Both the position numbers and the translations under genes were made by a program. DNA of 64,000 nucleotides from Robbsia andropogonis. GTDB lineage: Bacteria; Pseudomonadota; Gammaproteobacteria; Burkholderiales; Burkholderiaceae. The notes below the pieces were generated by a model. It did not search any database, had not been told where the DNA came from, and was given only the letters and a program-made list of their open reading frames with translations. Below, piece after piece: positions 43,740 to 53,095 of the stretch; positions within the stretch are counted from its first letter, which is position 1; each line of letters opens with the position of its first letter. The stretch is from the NCBI RefSeq assembly GCF_000970345.1, contig NZ_LAQU01000002.1, positions 332,785 to 396,784 on the forward strand, read 5' to 3'.

Positions 43740-45173
43740 CTAGACCGCCGCCTTACGCAGCTTGCTCTCTGAGACGACTTTCTCGCGCTCACGATCGTAG
43801 AGACCTTTCTCGAGCGGTTCCGCGTCAGGCTCACCCAACTGCTGCAGCGGAATGCGATACGTTTCGCGCGCACTCCAGGCAGCAATCGCCGAGAGGATCG
43901 TGACCGCCAAGGTAATGCCGCCGATCGTCATGGGAATATTGGCCGATCCGGGGGGCGCCACCATGGCAAACAGCGCAGGCAACAAAGCCGTGATCATGGT
44001 GCCGATGTTCTGGCCGATGGCCATCGCGGATACGCGCGAGCGGGCGGGGAACAGTTCCGGATAAAAACTGGGAAATACCGCGTTATAGCCTTGGTAGACG
44101 ACGCCCCACATCAGGATCGACATGACGAACGCCAGCGGCACGTTGTGAATGCTGATGGCGTACAGATAGGCAAACGACAAAAGACCCGAGCCTAGCGCAC
44201 CGACGGCCAGGGGCAATCGCCGCCCTATGCGGTCCGACAGGTTTCCAACAAACGGAATCAGCAGCACGGCGACGATATTCCCGATGACCGGAATCCACAG
44301 ATAAACGCTTTTATGGAAGCCGATGCCATACGACGCCTGTACCGCGTAGGCCGCGCCGAAAATGGTTGCCACCACGGGTACGACGTTCATTAGCGCCATG
44401 AACACCACGCGAACCATGTCCGCGAAGTTATGTTTAAACGCTTCCTTGACCGGTGATGCGTGCACTTGATTCGATTCGACCTGCTTGGCAAACACCGGCG
44501 TTTCCTCTACTTCCCTGCGAATGAAATAGCCCGCAACCAGTACCGCCGCCGACAGGAGAAACGGAATGCGCCATCCCCAGCTGTTGAACGATGCATCGTC
44601 CATGAAATAGGCGAGGGGAAGAAACACTGCCGCAGCCATGATCTGACCGGCTTGGACGCCTTGCAGCGTAAAGCTGGAATAGTAGCCTCTGCGTCCGAAA
44701 GGCGCGTGTTCGAGAATCATCGAGCTGGCCCCGGATATCTCTCCCGCCACCGCGAACCCCTGCGCCAGACGCACGATCACCAACAGGATGGGTGCGATGA
44801 CGCCGACTTGGTGATAAGTCGGCAACAGGCCGACCGCCATCGTGGATACGCCCATGATGAACATACATATGAGCAGGACATTCTTGCGGCCGTACCGGTC
44901 ACCCCAATGCCCGAGAATGAAGGCGCCGATCGGCCGCGCCACATAGCCCACGCCGTATGTCGCGAGCGATGCGACAATGGCCGCCTTCGGGTCGCTGGAG
45001 GGAAAAAATAGCTGTGGAAAAACCAATGCCGCGGCTTGCGCGTAGATGAAGAAATCGTAGTATTCGAGGGCCGAGCCGATCCATCCACTGGCTGTTGCGC
45101 GCTTTGTCTGATTTCGACTGTGAGCGTCCTGGTCTGCGCCTTGAAGCGGGACGTGTACGGGCTCGTGTGACAT
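43740..45173 (-). CDS. MHS-family MFS metabolite:H+ symporter
   Basis: A 477-residue 12-helix transporter. The N-terminus SGWIGSALEYYDFFIYAQAA is the hallmark of the metabolite:H+ symporter family, with GHWGDRYGRKNVLL (motif A) following and RLAQGFAVAGEISGASSMILEHAP typical. It imports organic acids or related compounds. It is convergent with the GH44 gene (113 bp apart) and divergent from a sugar isomerase-like gene with which it may be co-regulated. The substrate is unknown. Confidence 0.92.
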   Translation of the reverse strand: MSHEPVHVPLQGADQDAHSRNQTKRATASGWIGSALEYYDFFIYAQAAALVFPQLFFPSSDPKAAIVASLATYGVGYVARPIGAFILGHWGDRYGRKNVLLICMFIMGVSTMAVGLLPTYHQVGVIAPILLVIVRLAQGFAVAGEISGASSMILEHAPFGRRGYYSSFTLQGVQAGQIMAAAVFLPLAYFMDDASFNSWGWRIPFLLSAAVLVAGYFIRREVEETPVFAKQVESNQVHASPVKEAFKHNFADMVRVVFMALMNVVPVVATIFGAAYAVQASYGIGFHKSVYLWIPVIGNIVAVLLIPFVGNLSDRIGRRLPLAVGALGSGLLSFAYLYAISIHNVPLAFVMSILMWGVVYQGYNAVFPSFYPELFPARSRVSAMAIGQNIGTMITALLPALFAMVAPPGSANIPMTIGGITLAVTILSAIAAWSARETYRIPLQQLGEPDAEPLEKGLYDREREKVVSESKLRKAAV

Positions 45174-45450
45174 GCTGGCTCCTGACGAGGAAGTTGTTTA
45201 ACGCTGGCATTCTCCGGCCAGCCTCGCTACTTTATTGGGATGATAGTAAGGCGTCAGTAAGGCTCTTCCCGAACGGATGTTTCGCGTTGGATATTGGCAT
45301 CGTTTCGCGTCTTGTGAAATGGTAATGCATGTATTTAAGATAAAGGATGATCAGTATTTACCCTGATAACGTACCTCACCAAGGAGACGCCATGCGCGGG
45401 GTTTCAAATCAATACCGTGCGTCGTCTTCGGCCAAAAAAGAAGAACGGGC
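45174..45450. promoter_or_regulatory. Divergent promoter region
   Basis: A 277-bp gap between the divergent MHS transporter and TIM-barrel genes. It is AT-rich around 45300-45370 and should hold both promoters. No clear operator palindrome was identified. Confidence 0.4.
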
Positions 45451-46281
45451 ATGACGACAAATACCATACGGCCTTTATCGCTTGCCGCTTTGACGGTGCT
45501 GTCGTTATTGCCGCCCAAGATGGTGGAATGCGCGGCGCTGGCGGGCTATGACTATGTCGGGTTGCGATTGGTGCCGGCGACGGACACCGAGGTACACCAC
45601 GCTTTTATTGCCGATACGCCGTTGCGCCGTGAAACGCTGGCCTGTATTCGCGATACCGGCGTGCGCGTGCTGGATATCGAGATACTGCGGTTGAAGCCTG
45701 ACACCCGCGTTACCGACTTCGAATCGTTTTTCGCGGCGGGCGCATTGTTCGGCGCCCAATTCGCGCTGATTGCCGGTAACGATCCCGATGCATCGCGCAC
45801 GGCGGACAATATCGCCAAAATAGGCGAGTTAGCGGCGAAATATGGCATCAGGCCGTGCATCGAACCGATGCCATGGACCGATATCAAAAGTGTGGTGCAA
45901 GGAGGTCGGATCATCGCTGCGAGTAAAAGTACCAACGCCGGCTTGATCGTCGATCCGATCCATTTCGATAGAGCGGCATCGACCCTTGCTGAGCTACGGG
46001 CGCTGCCGGTTGACTATTTCCACTACCTGCAACTGTGCGATGCACCGCGCGAACGCCCGGTCGATATGGAAACGATCCTGTTTCAGGCGCGTGCCGCACG
46101 CCTGATACCAGGCCAGGGCGGGCTGGATTTGTCAGGCATCCTGCGGGCGCTGCCCGATGGTATTCCGATCAGCCTCGAAGTGCCCATGCTGGAATGGGCG
46201 AAGACCGCCAGTGCGCTGGAACGTGCGACCCGGCTACGCGAAGCTACCCGTGCACTGCTCTCGCGGGTCTATAAGGCATGA
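45451..46281 (+). CDS. Sugar phosphate isomerase/epimerase-like TIM-barrel protein
   Basis: A 276-residue protein of the xylose-isomerase-like TIM-barrel family (AP endonuclease 2 superfamily). Metal-ligand-like acidic residues appear in IEPMPWTDIK and LIVDPIHFDRA, FHYLQLCDAP and ISLEVPMLEW. Such proteins isomerise or dehydrate sugars, polyols or ketoacids. It is divergent from an MHS transporter, so transport and catabolism of one compound is likely. The substrate is unknown. Confidence 0.85.
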   Translation: MTTNTIRPLSLAALTVLSLLPPKMVECAALAGYDYVGLRLVPATDTEVHHAFIADTPLRRETLACIRDTGVRVLDIEILRLKPDTRVTDFESFFAAGALFGAQFALIAGNDPDASRTADNIAKIGELAAKYGIRPCIEPMPWTDIKSVVQGGRIIAASKSTNAGLIVDPIHFDRAASTLAELRALPVDYFHYLQLCDAPRERPVDMETILFQARAARLIPGQGGLDLSGILRALPDGIPISLEVPMLEWAKTASALERATRLREATRALLSRVYKA

Positions 46282-46466
46282 TCGATATATGCCGCGTTGC
46301 CATTCAGGTGGGCATGCCGACAGCACCTGTGATTCATCCACGCGAAATAGACCAGTAATGCGCGTTTAATTGCGATGGATTATCGAGGCCCCATAATCCG
46401 TCCATTCGCCTTGTCCAGCAATCCTGTTCGCTCCGCTGACGGAGACTTTTTTTGGGGGACGTTTAC

Positions 46467-46871
46467 ATGGCCGGTGATACCGCGCAATCGCACCCGCAAT
46501 ACCCTGAGACGCCGTTACTGGCAAAGCCTGGCGGCCATTATAGCCATGTGAGTATCGCAAATGGCTTCGTGTTTGTTTCCGGCCAGTTACCGATTACGAC
46601 CGCGGGGGAAAAATTGATCGAAGCGCCCTTCGACGTGCAGGCGGAGCAGGTACTGGCCAATGTCGGCAATGCGCTGGCGGCGGCGGGCGTGGGTATGGCG
46701 CAACTGGTGCAAGTACGCGTATATCTGGACGACATCGAAAATTGGCCGCGCTTCAACGAAATCTACGCGCGGTGGGCGGGCAATGCGCGGCCGGCACGCG
46801 CGATCGTACCCACCGGCCCGCTGCACTTCGGGTTCAAGATTGAAGTCGAAGTGACGGCAGTCAGTCGATAG
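46467..46871 (+). CDS. RidA-family deaminase
   Basis: A 134-residue RidA/YjgF protein. It has the family pattern GGHYSHVSIANGFVFVSGQLP, QVRVYLDDIENWPRFNEIYA and PARAIVPTGPLHFGFKIEVEVTA with the active-site Arg. It hydrolyses reactive enamine/imine intermediates. The ATG at 46467 is preferred; GGGGGA precedes it. It follows the sugar isomerase-like gene by about 190 bp. Confidence 0.92.
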   Translation: MAGDTAQSHPQYPETPLLAKPGGHYSHVSIANGFVFVSGQLPITTAGEKLIEAPFDVQAEQVLANVGNALAAAGVGMAQLVQVRVYLDDIENWPRFNEIYARWAGNARPARAIVPTGPLHFGFKIEVEVTAVSR

Positions 46872-46962
46872 CCCACGGCCCGGCGATGTGAGTGGATCAC
46901 GTCAATAGTCACGCGTCCAGCATGCGCCATGGCGCGACGAGGAGAAGCACGCAGCAACGCGG

Positions 46963-47442
46963 TTACTTGACCGATACGGTCGTACCGGCTGGCAAAGCTA
47001 CGGCAGTCACGGCATTCTTGGCGCTCCCACTCACGATTCGATCGCTATAGGTCAGGTAGACCAAGGTATTGCGCTTCTCATCGACGATGCGGACTACATG
47101 CAGGGTTTTAAAGATAAGGGAGAGACGATCCGAGAAGATCGTGTCCTTCTGCTTGAGGGGACCGGCAATACTGATCGGTCCGACTTGACGGCAAGCAATG
47201 GAGGCCTCGGTCGGGTCCTCGGCGATCCCCAGCGTTCCCTTGACCCCCCCTTTTCTTGCGCGGGAGACGTAGCATGTCACGCCTTTGACATCGGGGTCAT
47301 CGTAGGCCTCTACAGTGACGCGATCCGATCCGGTCAAATGAAAATTGGTATTGACGCTGGCAATTTCCTCGGCGCCTGCCGTGTGCGTCCAACTGAACGC
47401 TGCAAAAAGGATGCCGGCGAGCGTCATGCAACGTGCGTTCAT
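46963..47442 (-). CDS. creA: CreA-family periplasmic protein
   Basis: A 159-residue protein with a signal peptide (LAGILFAAFSWTHTAGA) and the CreA domain: VNTNFHLTGSDRVTVEAYDDPDVKGVTCYVSRARKGG...IACRQVGP. It has the usual length. Its function is uncertain; the family is widespread in proteobacteria. Two cysteines in conserved positions (TCYVS, IACRQ) may form a disulfide. Confidence 0.92.
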   Translation of the reverse strand: MNARCMTLAGILFAAFSWTHTAGAEEIASVNTNFHLTGSDRVTVEAYDDPDVKGVTCYVSRARKGGVKGTLGIAEDPTEASIACRQVGPISIAGPLKQKDTIFSDRLSLIFKTLHVVRIVDEKRNTLVYLTYSDRIVSGSAKNAVTAVALPAGTTVSVK

Positions 47443-47772
47443 ATTCGTGTTCCGGTGCGGTTTGGGTGGTCATGCAACGCGTTAGCGTAGCATTGGACGG
47501 TGGCGTGTGTACGACGGCACCGTCGAGCATATCGCGGCGACGGTAAGTCGTTCTTTACAGATACGAATGCTTCGCATTACATTATTGTTTTCTGGCATGT
47601 GCGACACGCTTGTGTCAGCGACCGGAGTAGACACGACATTGCCGCACCAAACACGCGCAGCGCGCCGGGTAGGTTCGTATTCCACGTGACGCCGCGTGAT
47701 ACCTTTATGTCGATCGCCCCATCGCTCGATGCCCGTACGAGTCTCCCCGGCCTGAATTTGGAGTCTTGAACA
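47443..47772. other. Intergenic region before the hmuT remnant
   Basis: 330 bp between divergent creA and the hmuT remnant. An open frame near 47565-47690 contains SATGVDTTLPHQTRAARRVGS, faintly like a HmuT N-terminal part (VGVDTTSLYP...), but it is interrupted by a stop and does not join the remnant. No confident feature. Confidence 0.35.
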
Positions 47773-48162
47773 ATGCGCACTGATAGCAACAAGGTCACCG
47801 ATAGGTACGGGGCGTCTGATAAAGGGCGTCGATGCTATCTGGCGACCCTTGCTGTTGGCAAGGGCATCCGACCGGCGCGTGTTGTGGCGATTGGTGACGC
47901 AGTTTGCGAATGCGTTCACGTGCTGACCGCGCGCTCCGATGCGCAATGGCGGCAAACTCAACATGTGGTGCAAGATGGATTGCCGCGTGTCGGGGCGCGC
48001 CTTGTCCGTGCATCGTTCGTCATGGCGAATCGTGGCGGTGTGCAGACACCCGCAGGTTGCGGTCAACGCGTGTCGGTCTTCGATATGTTGTTCCCGCTCG
48101 GTTTCGGTCCACGGTTGCCGCAGGCAGCCAGATTATTGGCTGAGGGTTTGTATCGTGAATAG
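47773..48162 (+). pseudogene. hmuT: Heme-binding protein hmuT with large internal deletion
   Basis: A 129-codon frame whose first part (PARVVAIGDAVCECVHVL) resembles the start of HmuT and whose end (VQTPAGCGQRVSVFDMLFPLGFGPRLPQAARLLAEGL) resembles its C-terminus. The middle, about 190 residues with the heme-binding tyrosine region, is missing. The frame continues across the join, so it looks like a deletion rather than a frameshift. It directly precedes hmuU (overlapping stop/start). The ABC transporter probably lacks its binding protein unless another is used. Confidence 0.7.
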
Positions 48163-49279
48163 TCTGCCAGGGGCGGACCGGATGCGTCGCTTGCTCTGTT
48201 CGCGCGGGCGTCATACCCGTGGCGGGCCTGATGGCACACGGTCTGTTGCTGTACGGCATCGTCCCGGATGGCCATTGCCGGTTCTGGCGTTTCTGCTATT
48301 TGGCGTGGTGGTGTGCGCACTCTGCGTCGGAGCATATCCGATACCGCTTCACACGCTTGCGGCCATCGCGTTTGGGCGTGATACTGGTGACATGATGGCG
48401 CGTGCGGTGGCATGGGATATTCGGCTGCCACGGGTGCTCGCCGGGATTGTTGGCGGCGCGACGCTCGGGGCCGCTGGATGCGCGATGCAGGCCTTGTTCC
48501 GCAACCCGTTGGCGGACCCTGGCCTGATCGGGGTGTCCAGCGGTGCGGCGTTGGGGGCCTCGGCCGCGATCGTGCTATTTCCTGCCTCCGGTACGGTTCT
48601 CGTCATGGCATGGCAAGTCGCGGTGTTGCCATTGGGGGCGTTTGCCGGCGCATTGGTCGTGGTGGCGCTCGTATATCGGCTAGGCGCCGTCGGGGGCGCC
48701 TTGGTCGTTCAGTGGCTACTGCTGGCAGGGATTGCGGTGAATGCAATGGTGGGCGCGGTGATCGGGCTACTTGGCTACGTTGCCACCGATGCACAATTGC
48801 GTTCGCTGACTTTCTGGAGCCTTGGTAGTCTGGCTTCGGGAGGCTGGTCGATGCTAGGCGCAATGCTTGTGCCGGCATTTTTAGGCTGGGGCCTGCTATT
48901 GCGTCATCGGCACGCGTTGACGGTATTTCAGCTTGGCGAAGCGGATGCGCAGGCGGTGGGTATCGACGTGCGGCGCGTAAAACGGGATGCGCTGCTCGCC
49001 ACGGCGTTGTGCGTGGGTGGGGTGGTATGTCAGACAGGCGTGATTGGCTTTATCGGCTTGGTCGCGCCACATTGCTTGCGCTTGCTGTGCGGCCCGGATC
49101 TACGTCGCGTACTGCCCGGTGCGATGTTGTTGGGCGCCTTGCTCGTGGTGTCCGCCGATTTGCTCGCTCGTACCATCGCCGCGCCGGCCGATATCCCCAT
49201 CGGAATATTGACGGCATTGATTGGCGCGCCATTTTTCATGAGCTTGCTGTTGCGTCGAAAGCGGATGGCGGGTTTCTAG
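48155..49279 (+). CDS. hmuU: Heme/iron ABC transporter permease
   Basis: A 374-residue (or 365 from ATG 48182) FecCD-family permease with about ten helices. It has DIRLPRVLAGIVGGATLGAAGCAMQALFRNPLADPGLIGVSSGAALGA, the family hallmark region, and CVGGVVCQTGVIGFIGLVAPH. It moves heme or siderophore from the periplasm to the cytoplasm. The GTG at 48155 overlaps the stop of the hmuT remnant. hmuV follows 19 bp later. Confidence 0.9.
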   Translation: MNSLPGADRMRRLLCSRGRHTRGGPDGTRSVAVRHRPGWPLPVLAFLLFGVVVCALCVGAYPIPLHTLAAIAFGRDTGDMMARAVAWDIRLPRVLAGIVGGATLGAAGCAMQALFRNPLADPGLIGVSSGAALGASAAIVLFPASGTVLVMAWQVAVLPLGAFAGALVVVALVYRLGAVGGALVVQWLLLAGIAVNAMVGAVIGLLGYVATDAQLRSLTFWSLGSLASGGWSMLGAMLVPAFLGWGLLLRHRHALTVFQLGEADAQAVGIDVRRVKRDALLATALCVGGVVCQTGVIGFIGLVAPHCLRLLCGPDLRRVLPGAMLLGALLVVSADLLARTIAAPADIPIGILTALIGAPFFMSLLLRRKRMAGF

Positions 49280-49298
49280 CCGCGATCGAGGAGGGGGG

Positions 49299-50210
49299 AT
49301 GTTGACTGTGGAAATGCTGTCACTGACTGTGGCGGGGCGCGCGTCGGATTCACCGAGAATGCTCTTGAACGCGATTGATCTTCAGATTCGTCCGGGCGAG
49401 ATGTTGATGCTGATGGGCGAGAACGGCAGCGGGAAGTCGACGTTGCTGGCCTGCCTTGCGGGACAGCAAGTCGGGTTGACCGCATCGTCTGGAGCGTGGC
49501 AGCAGCGCGGGGCGGTTTGCCTCGATGGTGTGCCCGTCCTGGACATCCCGCCGATGGCCCTGGCACGGCGCCGTGCCTGGATGCGCCAGTCGACTTCCAT
49601 CAGCTTTGGCTTCTCAACGGACGAGGTGGTCGAGCTGGGCCGCTTCGGCCAAGGCACGCATGCGCGCAATCGGACAATTGCACTCGAAGCGCTCGCGTTG
49701 TCTGGTGCGTCGGATCTTGTTGGACGCGACGTGATGACCTTGTCCGGCGGAGAACTGGCGCGTGTGCAATTTGCCCGCGCCTTGGCACAGCTATGGCCTG
49801 ATTCACCCGATGGCGAGCTTTTTCACGAGCACGTTAATAAGGGGAGGTCGCGGCACTTCCATGACGCAATGGCTCGAGAGACTGTATCCAGCACGGCATT
49901 GCCGCCGCATGGAGAGGCGCGTTATCTATTGTTGGACGAACCAACAGCCGCCATGGATTTACGGCACCAGCAGCATGTCCTGGGTGCCGTTCGGCGCTTG
50001 TCGCGCGAATGGGGCATCGGGGTGGTCGCGATCGTGCATGATCCCAACCTCGCCCTGGCCTACGCGGACCGCGTGGTCATGCTGAAAATGGGGCAACTTC
50101 TGGCCGACGTTCCGATTGATGCACTAGACGCAGCGCTTTTGCAACGCTGCTTCGATGTTCCTATGTCTTTTGTCGATGGCCCTTTCGGGCGACGTGCATT
50201 GATGGCGTAG
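49299..50210 (+). CDS. hmuV: Heme ABC transporter ATP-binding protein
   Basis: A 303-residue ABC ATPase. Walker A GENGSGKST, signature LSGGE, Walker B YLLLDEPT and switch IVHDPNLAL are intact. A longer insertion before Walker B (LWPDSPDGELFHEHVNKG) is typical of HmuV in this group. It energises the HmuU permease. The ATG at 49299 has GAGGAGG directly upstream. Confidence 0.9.
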   Translation: MLTVEMLSLTVAGRASDSPRMLLNAIDLQIRPGEMLMLMGENGSGKSTLLACLAGQQVGLTASSGAWQQRGAVCLDGVPVLDIPPMALARRRAWMRQSTSISFGFSTDEVVELGRFGQGTHARNRTIALEALALSGASDLVGRDVMTLSGGELARVQFARALAQLWPDSPDGELFHEHVNKGRSRHFHDAMARETVSSTALPPHGEARYLLLDEPTAAMDLRHQQHVLGAVRRLSREWGIGVVAIVHDPNLALAYADRVVMLKMGQLLADVPIDALDAALLQRCFDVPMSFVDGPFGRRALMA

Positions 50211-50268
50211 TGAAGCGATCAACGCACGTAAGGTGGCCACCGTTCATATTACCGGTGACATCGTGCGA

Positions 50269-50421
50269 TCAGCGGCAACGGCGGACCCAATGGTGGTGCA
50301 CGATAAAGCGTTTGCAGACCAAGTGATGCGGATGGTGGTGCGGCGGCGGTGCGGCGAAGGCCGCGCTGACGGTTGCCATCCCGCCCAAGGCGAGCAGCGT
50401 GGAGCAGATGATCTTCTTCAT
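50269..50421 (-). CDS. Small secreted His-rich protein (HHHH-motif)
   Basis: A 50-residue protein with a signal peptide (MKKIICSTLLALGGMATVSAAFA) and a mature part of about 27 residues with HHHPHH and VHHHWVRR. This matches small exported HHHH-motif proteins of Burkholderiales. Clustered histidines could bind metal or heme, but function is unknown. The start at 50421 gives the signal peptide at the N-terminus; an earlier in-frame codon adds a basic tail. It is convergent with hmuV. Confidence 0.7.
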   Translation of the reverse strand: MKKIICSTLLALGGMATVSAAFAAPPPHHHPHHLVCKRFIVHHHWVRRCR

Positions 50422-50915
50422 GGTGTGTTTGTTTTTGTAGATGAAATGTCGTTGTCGATGAATCACGCCGGTAGCACAAAACCGAAGTGATGAAGGGAAA
50501 GGACATCATCGAAATGATGCCTGTCACCACCACGATCACGCCGTGTGTAGCGGTGCCTGGTGAACATCCTATCAGCATGCGGCCGCTTGCGCGGGGCCCG
50601 CATCAATCAGAACCACGCGAAGAAACGGCGATCGTTACAAAAGCCGCTTTCCCTCACCTTTTGTTTCATAAAAGGCGCCCTTGAAATAATCGACAGTTTT
50701 GAAAGTTTCACGGTGACGAGTGTCGGCAATTCGCACGCTCACGCCGAAAGAGCCTTTTTTCCGGTGTCATTTCACCGCACGTTGCACTACCATGGGCGTT
50801 CCAGTTTGCCGCGGCGCCCGGGCGACCGCATGTTCTCGCTGTGTGTCGTGCGGGGATGGAAATGTCGCGGCGGGCATTGTGTTTACTTGATCGGTCGCCG
50901 TCGCGGCATTTGTCC
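50422..50915. other. Intergenic region before the chromate transporter
   Basis: About 490 bp, with no recognised gene. It should hold the divergent promoters for the His-rich peptide gene and the chromate transporter. Small frames here are not protein-like. Confidence 0.4.
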
Positions 50916-51578
50916 ATGTCTGGTTTGCGTCCCCCTGTCCAACCGCCTTATCCGGCGACACCCTCGCATGATCCCTCTCGCGGTAGCGGTCCGCCATCGT
51001 CGCGTCCTCCACGTTCGGAGCCGCCTACCCTGCTGGGGCTATTTCTCATATTTAGCCGGATTGGTTTGACCAGCTTCGGTGGCGGGCTGAGCGGTTGGTT
51101 GTTGCGTGAATTCGTCCAGGATCGCGATTGGATCACCGAAGAAGACTTTCTCAATGGGCTGTCCATTTCGCAAGCGCTGCCCGGTGTCAACGTCAAGAAC
51201 ATGGCGATCTGGATTGGTCATCGCTTGCTGGGCTGGCGTGGGGCGGTGCTGGCCGTTTCCGGCATCATCGTGCCGCCCGCGATTTTCATTATCGTTCTGG
51301 CCTCCTTCTTGACGGCGTTTATTCATTACACGCCTGTCCATGTATTGCTGGCTGGCGCGGCGGCCGCCGCTACGGGACTGTCGCTCTCGATCGGCATCAC
51401 GACAGCGCGGCGCGTGCGCCGGAAGCCTGTGCCGTTGGCTTTTCTTGCGGTAACGTTTATCGCCGTCGGTATCTTGCGGCTGCCGCTGTTCTGTGTGGTG
51501 GTGGTGGCAGGTGGCTTGAGTGTCTGCTTTGAATATGGCATGCTGCGTCGCGCTGCGCCAAAGGAGGAGCGCGAATGA
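50916..51578 (+). CDS. Chromate transporter, first half
   Basis: A 220-residue membrane protein of the short-chain CHR family. The core reads LLGLFLIFSRIGLTSFGGGLSGWL...FLNGLSISQALPGVNVKNMAIWIG, including the conserved GGG and SQALPGVN motifs. It forms a functional pair with the next gene. Its N-terminal part is Pro/Ser-rich and the exact start is uncertain (50916 chosen, alternatives 50856 and 50862). The transported ion may be chromate or another oxyanion. Confidence 0.87.
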   Translation: MSGLRPPVQPPYPATPSHDPSRGSGPPSSRPPRSEPPTLLGLFLIFSRIGLTSFGGGLSGWLLREFVQDRDWITEEDFLNGLSISQALPGVNVKNMAIWIGHRLLGWRGAVLAVSGIIVPPAIFIIVLASFLTAFIHYTPVHVLLAGAAAAATGLSLSIGITTARRVRRKPVPLAFLAVTFIAVGILRLPLFCVVVVAGGLSVCFEYGMLRRAAPKEERE

Positions 51579-52156
51579 GCCTGTCTTCCAAAACATTGTG
51601 GCAACTCGCCGCGGTGTTCGCACCGTTGTCCCTTGCGACCATCGGCGGCGGACAAGCGATCATCGCGGATATTCAACGTCAGGTCGTGGACGTTCACGGT
51701 TGGCTGACGCATGCGCAATTCGCCGTCGATTTCGCCATCTCGCGTATGGCGCCCGGTCCAGGTTCATTGCTTGCGACGCTGATCGGTTGGCAAATCGCGG
51801 GCTTCTGGGGCGCGGTGGTCGCGACGATGGCGTTGCTGGCGCCGACGGGTCTGCTTGTCTATGGTCTGACCCATGTCTGGGCGCGTTATCGCGGTGCGCT
51901 GTTTCTCAGCGCGTTGGAGCGCGGTTTGCGGCCCGTGGCGGCTGGCATGATCCTGGCGGCCGGTTGGGTTTTGCTGACAACGTTGGATGGCGGCGCGGCA
52001 GCCAAGGTCATCGCGCTCTGTGCTACCGTCATGTTGCTCCTGTCGCGTATCAATCCCCTGCTATTGCTTTTGATGGGTGCGGTGCTGCTATTGGGCGTCC
52101 ATACGCTAGGTGGCGTCGTCTCACTGCCGGCCTTATGGCAGGTGCGGTTGAGCTAG
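51575..52156 (+). CDS. Chromate transporter, second half
   Basis: A 193-residue CHR-family protein with LAAVFAPLSLATIGGGQAII and AQFAVDFAISRMAPGPGSLLATLIGWQ, the GGG and APGP motifs expected of the second half. It overlaps the first half by ATGA, so the two are coupled and probably form one transporter in the inner membrane. Confidence 0.87.
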   Translation: MSLSSKTLWQLAAVFAPLSLATIGGGQAIIADIQRQVVDVHGWLTHAQFAVDFAISRMAPGPGSLLATLIGWQIAGFWGAVVATMALLAPTGLLVYGLTHVWARYRGALFLSALERGLRPVAAGMILAAGWVLLTTLDGGAAAKVIALCATVMLLLSRINPLLLLLMGAVLLLGVHTLGGVVSLPALWQVRLS

Positions 52157-52298
52157 CGGGAGGGGCTCGGCGGATCACCACCGAACGTCGTATTTATGAG
52201 ACTTTGGTAATAGACTAATCCGTCTCGTGATCAAAGCATTTCGTCGGACGGGGCAATGGGCTAAGATGAGCGTCGCTTCTGGATGGACGGGGGGATGG

Positions 52299-52523
52299 AT
52301 GACGACAACGAAGCGGATCGTGCAGACGCAGCAGGACTTCTTGTTGGCCGCAATGGCGACGCTGGGGATGACGCAAACCGAATTTGCAAAACGGCTGAGC
52401 GTGGCTGACAAGACTCTGGAGAAATGGCTCGCGCCCACGGGCGGGGCAGATTTTACGGCGCTACCGGACGTCGTCTGGACCTTCGTGCGCGAGATTCTGG
52501 CCTGGTCTGAGAAAAAGGGGTGA
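52299..52523 (+). CDS. Small helix-turn-helix protein
   Basis: A 74-residue protein with an XRE-like HTH: LGMTQTEFAKRLSVADKTLEKWLAP. It may be a small regulator or antitoxin-like protein; no toxin partner is next to it. The ATG at 52299 has GGGGG upstream; earlier in-frame codons lack one. Confidence 0.65.
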   Translation: MTTTKRIVQTQQDFLLAAMATLGMTQTEFAKRLSVADKTLEKWLAPTGGADFTALPDVVWTFVREILAWSEKKG

Positions 52524-52682
52524 TCGCTCGAACCCGGGCGTGCTCACGCCACATGACTTGCCAGGATGGCAAGGTGCCTGCATAGCCTTCCCCTGTCTGT
52601 TACTACGCATCCTTGCGATAGCGCACCTTTCGTAGTGCGCTACCATTGCTTGCGGCATCGCTCCCCTAGAATGAGGTCTCAG

Positions 52683-53033
52683 ATGAAGTACTTGTCGGCA
52701 ATCGGTGCCTATCCCGCGCTTGCGCTTGCTATTGCGGCGGAAGTCTTCGGCACATCGATGCTGAAGATGTCCGATAGTTTCACGCGCGTCGTGCCAACGG
52801 TGCTGACGTTCACCGGTTATGCGATCGCGTTCTATTTCATGTCGCTGTCGATGCGCACGGTGCCGATAGGGATCATCTATGCAATATGGTCGGGCGCCGG
52901 CATTGTGCTCATCTCGCTGATCGGTTGGGTCGCCTTCGGGCAGCGACTGGACATCCCGGCCATAATCGGCATTGGTCTTATTGTCGCCGGCGTTGTTGTT
53001 CTCAATCTCTTCTCGAAGTCTGCCGCGCATTGA
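52683..53033 (+). CDS. emrE: EmrE-type small multidrug resistance exporter
   Basis: A 116-residue, four-helix SMR transporter. It has the essential Glu in ALAIAAEVFGTSMLKMS, and PIGIIYAIWSGAGIVLISL and GQRLDIPAIIGIGLIVAGV, very close to EmrE. It exports quaternary ammonium compounds in exchange for protons. The ATG at 52683 is chosen because GAGG lies six bases upstream; 52671 is possible. Confidence 0.93.
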   Translation: MKYLSAIGAYPALALAIAAEVFGTSMLKMSDSFTRVVPTVLTFTGYAIAFYFMSLSMRTVPIGIIYAIWSGAGIVLISLIGWVAFGQRLDIPAIIGIGLIVAGVVVLNLFSKSAAH

Positions 53034-53095
53034 CGGCGTTGTACTATCGCGGTGCCGTCAAATGACGCGCATGGTGACCATGCGGCAGCCCGCCG

